Positions 56,130-64,000 of a DNA stretch of 64,000 bases are shown in pieces. The stretch lies in the NCBI RefSeq assembly GCF_950295315.1, contig NC_080171.1, positions 115,191,064 through 115,255,063 on the forward strand, read 5' to 3'. Each line of letters opens with the position of its first letter. Position 1 is the first letter of the stretch. The notes beneath the pieces were generated by a model. That model was not told the origin of the DNA, searched no databases, and was given only the letters and a program-made list of their open reading frames with translations. The translations under genes and the position numbers were made by a program. The stretch is from Erinaceus europaeus. Taxonomy: Eukaryota; Chordata; Mammalia; Eulipotyphla; Erinaceidae.

Positions 56130-57092
56130 TTTTAATTTTTAAAAATTTTATTTATTTCCCCTTTTGTTTCCCTTGTTTTTTAAATTGTTGTTATTGATGT
56201 CATTGTTGTTAGACAGGACAGAGAGAAATGGAGAGAGGAGGGGAAGACAGAGAGGGGGAGTGTTGGGCTAGCATTGAGAGAGAGAAACAGAGAGAGAGAG
56301 AGAAAGAGAGATGACCCAGGAACTAAGCTCACGGTGGCAAAGCAATATAAATCTTTATCCATTCGAGCTCCCCAGAGTTGGGAGGTAGCACACCTGGTAA
56401 AGCCACATGGTGCAAACCGCAATGGCCAGCATCAGCCTCTCAGTCTGCATGCCCACCCTCTCCCCAGGCTGGAACACGGAAGAGACAAGACAGAAACAGA
56501 AGTGGCTTGACAAGATTATACATTGTTAGGAAAGGGGTGGAGAAAGGCAAAGGGGGCGGGAATGGTATGGACCTCCCCAGCAACTGTTGCTAGGGGTTCA
56601 AAAGGTAGGATTAGCAATACCCTGCAGGGAATTAGAAAGGAGTCATTTGTAAGACAAAGCAGAAGATTGATACGTAGATAATAAAAGGATGGGACATAGT
56701 ATCAGTGAATGCAGAGGTGGAGCAGGCTTAATGTTTTAAGGAATGCCGGGCTCCCAGAGGTGGGAAGATGCAGGATGTTTTTATGGGGCAGGGAAGACTT
56801 ACATGGCCACCAACCTTTTGCAGTTCATGTGTCCCCACTTTTGCTCAACTCCTCCGTAGAGAAAGAGAGACTTACCAGGACAGACTCACCTCTCAGGTCA
56901 AGCCCTGTCAGGTTCCATCATATCCACACAACCCCCCTACAGAAAGATAGACACCTGCAGACATGCCTCACCACTTGTGAAGTTACTTCCATGCAGGTGG
57001 GGAGCTGGGGGTTCAAACGTGGATCCTTACACAGGTCCTTGTGGCTCTGTGCCACATGTGCTTAACCTGCTGTGCTACCACCTGACTCCTAT
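56130..57092 (-). mobile_element. SINE-A interrupted by a solo LTR
   Basis: The left part, 56130-56260, ends agagagggggag. The right part, 56942-57092, resumes gaaagatagacacctgcag and ends with the head (gctgtgctaccacctgactcc). Confidence 0.92.
56261..56941 (-). mobile_element. Solo LTR, second copy, in a SINE-A
   Basis: About 681 bp, homologous throughout to 1068-1729 in reverse (shared gacagggcttgacctgagag, accccctagcaa-like and aagatttatattgctttgcc blocks). It begins TGTAGGG and ends CCCAACA on the minus strand. A TC-rich expansion near its 3' end (56272-56316) explains the extra length. The expected AATAAA reads ggataaag here. Confidence 0.88.
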
Positions 57093-57437
57093 GTTTGTCT
57101 TTCTTGATGGTGGTTTAGCCTTGGATCAGACAGTTGAGAATATTAGATAAAAGATAAAGAGCTGTGATTGACTCCATATCCTTTCTAAATGTCAGACAGT
57201 ACTATCTCTGAGCCCTCCATAACAGACAGAAAGGAGAATTTCTTTTTACTCTTACTTCCCCATTGCTATGATTCATATGTTGACATTTTAATGCCCACAT
57301 TTTAATGGTATTGGTGGGGGACTTTAGGAGAAGCTTAAGTCATGCAGGTGGAGCCCTCATGTATGGGATTAGTGCCTCTATGCAAGTGACCAAAAAGCCC
57401 CTTTTCACCACATGTGAACACAACTAGAAATCAGACC
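57093..57437. other. Single-copy sequence
   Basis: Nothing recognised. Confidence 0.45.
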
Positions 57438-57720
57438 TGAGGGAGTTGGGCAGTAGCACAGCAGGTTAAACGCAGGTGGCACAAGGACAGGCGTAAGGAC
57501 CCCAGTTCGAGCCCCTGGCTCCCCACCTGCAGGGGGGTCGCTTCACAAGCAGTGACACAGGTCTGCAGGTGTCTGCCTTTCTCTCCTCCTCTCTGTCTTC
57601 CCCTCCTCTCTCCATTTCTCTCTGTCCTATCCAACAATGATGACATAAATAACAACAATAATAATAACTACAACAATAAAACAACAAGGGCAACAAAAGG
57701 GAATCAATAAATCAATATTA
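57438..57720 (+). mobile_element. SINE-A (AATCAATAAA-tail form)
   Basis: A short deletion after the box A region (ggtggcacaaggacagg). Otherwise complete. Confidence 0.92.
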
Positions 57721-57959
57721 AAAATGAAAGAAAGAAAACAGATGTGGGGGAGAAGACCAGAGGGCTCTGAACTCCCACTCCATCAGGACCCAGAGAAGAG
57801 GAAACAGGAAGGGACATTTGGATGTAGTGATAGGTGTCGATGTGACTTAGAAAGGAAGAGGAGAGGAGAACATTAAAAATGGGCAAATATGTATATAAAT
57901 ATAGACAGATTGTTGTAGAAATCATCGTCAACCCATATCTGTAACCTTGGGAGAACTGC

Positions 57960-58042
57960 TGCAGTTTCCAATGTAGGGAGTGGGGACACAGAACTCTGGT
58001 GGTGGAAATGGTGTGGAATTATACTTACTATTTTATAATTTT
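57960..58042 (+). mobile_element. Old L1 3' UTR end, left part
   Basis: gggacacagaactctggtgg ... gtggaattatacttac. It continues after the insert, at 59334-59385 (aggtcaacattaagtcactaataaa). Confidence 0.7.
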
Positions 58043-59333
58043 TTTAAAAAATTTTTATTTAAGAAAGGATTAGTGAACAAAAGCATAAGGTAGGAGGGGT
58101 ACAATTCCACACAATTCCCACCACCCAATCCCCATAACCCACCCCCTCCCATGGTAGCTTTCCCATTCTCTATCCCTCTGGGAGCATGGACCCAGGGTCG
58201 TTGAGGGTTGCAGAAGGTAGAAGGTCTGGCTTCTGTAATTGCTTCCCCACTGAACATGGGCGTTGACTGGTCGGTCCATACCCCCAGTCTGCCTCTCTCT
58301 TTCCCTAGTAGGGTGTGTCTCTGGGGAAGCTGAGCTCCAGGACACATTGGTGGGGTCTTCAATCCAGGGAAGCCTAGCCAGCATCCTGGTGGCATCTGGA
58401 ACCTGGTGATTGAAAAGAGAGTTAACATATGAAGCCAAACAATTTGTTGAGCAATCATGGATCCCAAGCTTGGAATAGTGGAGAGGAAGTGTTAGGGAGG
58501 TACTCACTGCAAACTCTAGTGTAATCCTGCTTTCAGGTATATATTTTGCAGTAGTTTATGGATACGTGTGCACATAAGCTCTCTCTCACAGAAACTGGTG
58601 TATATCTAGGTATGGGACTTTGTTAGAAAGTGAACTACCTGAGATGAAATTAGAGTGTACTATTAAAGGAAAGGTCTCACCCGAGTAATGAAGCTGAAGG
58701 GTTGTCATTCCACACGTGAAGTCTCTGGATACAGTCTGAGGTGAAGCATGTTGAGATGGCAATCGTTGCTTTGGTTAGGTTGTGATCGGCGGATGCAATA
58801 TTATTTGGTTTGGATTGGGAGATGCATACGGGAAAGTGGGCCCTATCCAAGGGTTCCAGGACTGGGGGAAGTAGGGGCTCTATAGTGAAGATGTGAGGTT
58901 CCTGCTGTCTTAGGGTTCAAAAAGACAATCAATAGTTAATATTATTATCACATTATTTGTTAATTGGGTTAACTTTGAAAAGTCCCTTTGTTATGGTTTG
59001 CTGTACAGTACCCAGTATCTTGTATATAGCTGTGCTATTGGAAGCTTCTAATCTACTTGGTCTAGGCTTTTGAGAGAGTCCGCATATCAAATACGTAGCC
59101 TATATATTAAAAAGATTCAGTTTGTCTTTTGAGAAACTTTGAGACATACAATTGATTTCCCCCTCTCATATTAACTACTGATTTATATGTCTACATTTTG
59201 CTAGGAGTGTACATAAACACCATTCCCACCACCAAAGGACTGTGACCCATCCCTCCCGCCCACTCCCACCCCCCACTGGCCCAGGAAGCTACATGTCTAC
59301 CCCTCACCACTGGGTTTTTATTTTGGTGCCCTA
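58043..59333 (-). mobile_element. L1 long-type 3' UTR, nearly complete, antisense
   Basis: About 1.29 kb with a perfect 14-bp TSD (tattttataatttt at 58029-58042 and 59334-59347). It covers the UTR from caccaaaataaaaaccc to the A-tail without interruption, so it gives the intact order of blocks for this subfamily. Confidence 0.96.
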
Positions 59334-59399
59334 TATTTTATAATTTTGTAGGTCAACATTAAGTCACTAATAAAATTGAAAAAAAATTTTTTTTCTTTT

Positions 59400-59700
59400 G
59401 CTAAATAATGGAGAGAACTGAAAGGACTCATTCATCCAAGTAAGTCAAAATAGAGAAGAAAAATTCATGATGATCTCACTCACATGTGGGGTGAAAGAGT
59501 GAACGATAAATAAACTTTGGTCTATACCTGCAGATCAGGGTTGCTAATGGGGGGTGGAGTGGGCAGGAGAGATTCCTGGACTATGGTGGTGGTGGCCAGG
59601 TTCATGTAAGTGGAAAGTAAGGGATATACTGACATGTTTTAGGGAGATGTGAAATTGTACCCCTGGCACAACAGTCTTGTAAAACATTTCCTTGATTAAA
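59400..59700 (+). mobile_element. Ancient L1 3' UTR of another type
   Basis: gatgatctcactcacatgtgggg ... gtgaaattgtacccctggcac ... aaaacatttccttgattaaaac. Resembles L1M-type ends. Confidence 0.6.
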
Positions 59701-59719
59701 ACAATACTTTATGATATCT

Positions 59720-60162
59720 TTTCTTTTTCTTTCTTTCTTTCTTTTTTTCTTTCTTCCTTTCTCTCTTTTGCCTCCAGGGTTATTGCTGGCATTTGGTGCC
59801 CACACTAGGAACCTACTGCTCTTGGTGGACATTTTTTTTTTTCCATTTTAATGGATAGGAGAGAGAAGTTGAGAGAAGAGGGGGACAGACGGGGAGTAGA
59901 TAGCATAATGGTTCTACAAAAAGATTCTCATGCCTGAGGCTCCAAAGTTCCAGGTTCAGTCCCCAGTACCACCATAAACCAGAGTTGAGCAGTGCTCTGA
60001 TTAAAAGAGAGAGAGAGAGAGAGACCAGCAGACCTGCTTCATCACTCGTGAAGTGTTCCCCCTTGCTGATGGAGAGCTGGGGTCTCGAACCCGCATCCTT
60101 ACAAGGGTCCTTGGGCTTAGTATTATGTGTGCTTAACCAGGTGCACCACCACCCAGCCCCCT
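59720..60162 (-). mobile_element. SINE-A (hairpin-tail form) split by a plus-strand SINE-C
   Basis: Outer parts are 59720-59888 and about 60008-60162 (minus strand). Confidence 0.88.
59889..60007 (+). mobile_element. SINE-C nested in a SINE-A
   Basis: agatagcataatggttctac ... ccagagttgagcagtgctctg. Confidence 0.9.
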
Positions 60163-60549
60163 ATGATACCATTTTTTAATCTACCAGATACTCAGCAATT
60201 CAAAGAGTTGTTGACACACTAGGCTGAAGTGTTTATAGGGACAATAATCCACTTACATGCTGCTGCGTTAAGTGTAAATTAGTACAATACCTGAAACACA
60301 AAATAATGGTCATATCCATAGCTACCCAAATGACCAGTTCATGTGTTCTTTGACCCAACACTCTAATTCTAGGAAACTGCCTATCAAAATAGAATTGCAC
60401 AGATGTGAAATACTGTATTCTGAGAACAAATAAAGAAATCTCATTGGGAGAGGAATCTAGAAGCCTTGAGGCTAAACGTTGATGCACTTTCTTTCAAAGC
60501 AGCTTGATTCATATTCCTGGAAAAGGAGATTTTCTCCTTGCCAACAAAA
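60163..60549. other. Single-copy sequence
   Basis: Nothing recognised. Confidence 0.45.
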
Positions 60550-60760
60550 ACCCAGCCAATCAGAATTGCTGCAACTCAGCCAATGAGAAGTCATCACCAA
60601 CCTGAGATTTCACTTATCTCCTACATATTTTGTTGAAAGCGGTACCTCCCAGTTTCTACCCTTTTCTCTATAACATCGCAGTTCTTTGTTGTGTAGACTC
60701 TCTTAGGAGTTGCCATAACTTCCCCTATCCTAATTGATAAAACTTTTTATATCAATTATC
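60550..60760 (+). repeat. Possible ancient LTR relic with CCAAT and TATA-like boxes
   Basis: CCAAT at 60556-60560 and 60580-60584, a TATA-like ctctataac at 60666-60674, and a following gttctttgttgtg segment. The spacing resembles a U3-R boundary of an ERV LTR. No second copy is in the window, so this is tentative. Confidence 0.3.
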
Positions 60761-60785
60761 ACAGAACATAAAAAGTGGTCAGCAG

Positions 60786-61008
60786 TGAGTCAGGCGGTAG
60801 CACAGCCCAGGCTCCCCACCTGCAGGGGAGTCGCTTCACAGGTGGTGAAGCAGGTCTGCAGGTGCCTATCTTTCTCTCCCCCTCTCTGTCTTCCCCTCCT
60901 CTCTCCATTTCTCTCTGTCCTATCCAAGAACGATGACATCAATAACAACAATAATAACTACAACAATAAAGCAACAAGGGCAACAAAAGGAAACAAATAA
61001 ATATATTT
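60786..61008 (+). mobile_element. SINE-A with box B deleted
   Basis: The head start gagtcaggcggtagcacag joins directly to cccaggctccccacc, removing about 60 bp including box B. The flanking aa(a)tggtcagca on both sides shows that a complete retrotransposition end is present. Confidence 0.9.
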
Positions 61009-61499
61009 TTAAAAATGGTCAGCAAAATTATAAAAATGACATGCCAAACACATTCAGATTCACTCACATTTTCCTCACTGAACCCTTCAAGAAGAATGAT
61101 CAGAAATATTTGAACAGTAGAAATATTAGAAATTTGTGCAGATAAGTTAGAGATATCCACATATAAAAAACTATTCTTTGAACAGTTACAGAAAGAAAAT
61201 ACAATCTCTCTCAATACATCAGTTGTGATGCAAAAGAGTGACTTGTCTTATGCATTCTATTGTGGAAGGTCTGGGTGAACACTGCATGGCACAACACAGA
61301 AGCTGAAAGAAGGATGAAGGTGGCAGCCAATATCCCAAAGAGAAAGAATTAAGACCTGGTCTTCCCTTAGATACCCTCCTCACCTACTTCCTATTACAGT
61401 TCTCTCACTCACTCCAAAGCTAACCTCATCAAAGCAAGAACTGCAAAAGCTGAATAAGGGCAAGAGACTGGCATACTTTAACGATGACTCTTTAGTCAC
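61009..61499. other. Single-copy sequence
   Basis: Nothing recognised. Confidence 0.45.
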
Positions 61500-62575
61500 T
61501 ATCAGGCCATAATCTGGGGCCCTAATCGGGGAGTCCTGAGGTTCTCAGACAGACTTGATGAGCCTAGACCTCAAATAAATCCCTCTCTCCATTGCTACTG
61601 GTCATTTCTATCAGGAACAACAAAATAGACCCCTTTGTGGGCCCTCATAGGACCCTGCCCTCAACTTGCATCAACAATAGTTAGAGAATGTTCTATCCTC
61701 TGAAGGGAAGCTGGACAACATACTCTATGCTACACCTGAGGAAGATGGGTCCTGATATTGGGGCAGCTTGGAATGTTCCTACTTATGACCACAGAATGTG
61801 AGCTCAGATCTACAGGGATGCAGAGGTCACACAAGCTCCTAAGCTAATTATGGGCCCCAGAACACAACAAATCAATGGAGTTTACAGTCCAATATTTATA
61901 CTCCTTTCCCATATTAGGGAGCTACTCTCTTCCCTGATCCAGCTTTCTGGTCCTTTTTCCAGCCATGACATCATCTCCCCAGACAATAACTTAGATCCAC
62001 TGGCATATCAGAATTCAGGCTCAGGGGCAAAAAGAAAAAGGGGGGAAAAACTAGTATAGCCACAGACCCTTTGGAATTTAACTAAAATATGCTTACTTGC
62101 TAGCTACAAAATGGAGGACCCCAACTCTTCATCTGCACTATTCCAGCCTTTAGGTCCATGACTGGTCAACAATTTGTTTGGCTTTGTATGTTAACTCTCT
62201 TGTCAAACACCAGGTTCCAGATGCTAGCATGATGCCAACTAGACTTCCCTGGACAGACAATCCCACCAATGTGTCCTGAAGCCCCACTTCCCCAGAGCCC
62301 TTCCCCACTAGGGAAAGAGAGAGACAGGCTGGAATATGGATCGACCTGTCAACGCCCATGTTCAGCGGGGAAGCAATTACGGAAGCCAGACCTTCCACCT
62401 TCTGCACCCCACAGTGACCATGGGTCCATACTCCCAGAGGGATAAAGAATAGGATAGCTATCAGGGGAGGGGATGGGATACAGAGTTCTGGTGGTGGGAA
62501 CTGTGCGAATTTTTACCCCTCTTATCCTATGGTTTTGTCAATGTTTCCTTTTTATAAATAAAAACCTTTAAAAAA
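61500..62575 (+). mobile_element. L1 long-type 3' UTR (same variant as 34500-35430)
   Basis: Longer 5' extent than the 34.5 kb copy (starts about ctgatgagcctagacctc). Ends tttttataaataaaaacc and an A-tail. Confidence 0.92.
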
Positions 62576-62591
62576 AAAAAGCCGGTCTTCT

Positions 62592-62845
62592 GGGAATCAG
62601 GCGGTAGCTCAGCGGGTTAAGCGCAGGTGGCACAAAGCACAAGGACCAAGCCTAAGGATCTTGGTTCCAGCCCCCAGCTCCCCACCTGCAGTGGAGTCAC
62701 TTCACAGGCGGTAAAGCAGATCTGCAGGTGTCTGTCTTTCTCTCCCCCATCTCTGTCTTCCCCTCCTCTCTCCATTTCTCTCTGTCCTATCCAACAACAA
62801 CAAGGGCAATGAAAGGGAATAAATAAATAAATAAATATTTTAAAA
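62592..62845 (+). mobile_element. SINE-A (AATAAA-tail form)
   Basis: Full length with a shortened CAA region. gcc(c/g)gtcttc flanks both sides. Confidence 0.92.
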
Positions 62846-63318
62846 AAGAGCCCGTCTTCCTACAAATGTATCTATTACCTATCAGGTCTCAGCTGTCAGC
62901 ATACCAGTTTCAGATGAGACACTTGCATTCCCCTCCCTCCATTATAGTAGGCCAGACACCATCCTCTCCTGCCCAGAGATTCAAAACAATATCCAATGGT
63001 GCCTGCCTTGGGTTTTTAATTTTATGATCCACACATATACTAGAGATGTTTCTAAAATGACACTCTGGTCATGCTATCTAGTTCCTGATGGAAACCCCTC
63101 AAATCACATCCCGTTACCTTTGAGGTGAAATATCATCTTTAAATGCTGTTTTTTTTGTCATTCTTTTTTTCTCTCTCTTTTTTTTTTCTTTTCTTTCTTT
63201 AGCTGGTGTTCAAAGTTGATCATGAACTCGTGATCAGCAAAATAATTTTCAGTATGTTTTCTCCACTCATAGTTTGAATATATATTTACCAATTATATAC
63301 TAATCTTATTGATAATTT
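62846..63318. other. Single-copy sequence
   Basis: T/C-rich patch at 63150-63205. No gene was recognised. Confidence 0.45.
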
Positions 63319-63603
63319 TTTTTGCCTCCAGGGTTATCCTTGGGGCTCAGTGCCAGCACTATGAATCCACTCCTTCTGGTGGTCATTTTTTTTTCCATTT
63401 TATTGGATAGGGAAGAGAGAAATTGAGAGGGGAAGGAGAGATAAAGAGGGAGAGAGAAAGACAGACACCTGCATATCTGCTTCACTGCTTATTAAGCTTC
63501 CCCTCTGCAGATGGGAGCCGGGGGCTTGAACCCAGATCCTTGCACATGTCCTTACACTTTGTACTATGCACGCTTATCTGGGTCCGCCACCACCAGGTCC
63601 CCC
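63319..63603 (-). mobile_element. SINE-A (hairpin-tail form)
   Basis: T8, gcctccagggttatcc...; head ends ccgccaccaccaggtcccc. Confidence 0.9.
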
Positions 63604-64000
63604 ATGAATCAATTTTAAAACCAGCAAAGCATAATGCTCTGCGAGTATTAGGTCCCTCAGTGCTGATGCTCCTGTTGGCCTATGGGTTGTCTTACACACC
63701 CACTGGCTTGAGGGCTCCCCTGTCCGGAGTCTCCTGTTGAGACGTGTGGGGTTGTCTGGGGTCCTCTGCACCTCGGGTTTCCTCTATCTGAGGAAATCTC
63801 TCCTGACCGTTAGCTTGTTTACTCCTAAAATAATCATGGATGTGTCCCTTAGGTTAATAGGCACTGAAAAGTCATTACTCCTTAGAGGAAACATGCCAAC
63901 TGATGATCAGTAACTAAGAGTTATATTCTTGGCCTTCAAGTGGGAGTTAGATTTTACTAGCTCTGAGTGCCAAAAAACACAGCCTTAATCTCTGAATCTG
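63604..64000. other. Single-copy sequence to the window end
   Basis: Nothing recognised. Confidence 0.45.

Noticed and set aside
54439..64000. MC5R, the usual genomic neighbour of MC2R
   Set aside because: No second melanocortin-receptor frame (DRY, DPxIY, CWxPF) was found on either strand. In human it lies tens of kb away, so it is probably outside the window.

Overview
This window is nuclear DNA from a placental mammal, most likely a hedgehog (Erinaceus or a close relative). Four things point there. One gene is an unmistakable melanocortin-2 (ACTH) receptor with an intronless coding exon. L1 retrotransposons are abundant. Dozens of tRNA-derived SINEs carry a head, a TC-rich middle and a CAA-rich end of the kind described from Erinaceidae. 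Finally, a fragment at 18612-18996 encodes the C-terminal zinc-knuckle region of a non-L1, Ingi-like non-LTR retrotransposon. Among mammals such elements (Vingi) have, as I recall, been reported only from hedgehogs. The species call is an inference.

Layout. 1-4350 is a decayed L1 interrupted by a solo LTR (1068-1729) and an internal deletion. 4.4-18 kb is SINE-rich with a minisatellite at 9.07-9.26 kb, an antisense L1 at 12.8-13.6 kb and a 200-N assembly gap at 16198-16397. 18.1-22.3 kb holds two plus-strand L1s; the first has a very long 3' UTR and carries the Vingi-like insert. 22.4-46 kb is a mosaic of single-copy DNA, nested SINEs and L1 3' ends, including a twin-primed inverted L1 (36683-38126) and a 480-bp duplication (30495-30973 and 45581-46060). 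46.7-49.7 kb is a minus-strand L1 with another L1 3' end nested in it. 50.3-56 kb is the least repeat-dense part and contains MC2R (CDS 53195-54088, plus strand). 56-64 kb returns to SINEs, a second solo LTR and L1 3' UTR copies.

Only one cellular protein-coding gene is supported. The MC2R 5' non-coding exon(s) and promoter must lie upstream, possibly in this window, but could not be recognised. Nearly every other open reading frame comes from L1 ORF1/ORF2, SINE sequence or simple repeats.

Three names are used for the SINEs. SINE-A is about 260-340 bp: a tRNA-like head (ggcggtagcgcagtgggtta...), a box B, a TCTCTCC tract and a CAA-rich 3' part, ending either in AATAAATAAA or in a hairpin module plus A-tail. 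SINE-B is about 220 bp and ends ctggctgtctctatc-caataaa. SINE-C is about 125 bp (agatagcataatggttatgc...) and ends in a CCAGAGC/GCTCTGG hairpin. Boundaries of repeats are good to about 5-20 bp unless target-site duplications (TSDs) are quoted.
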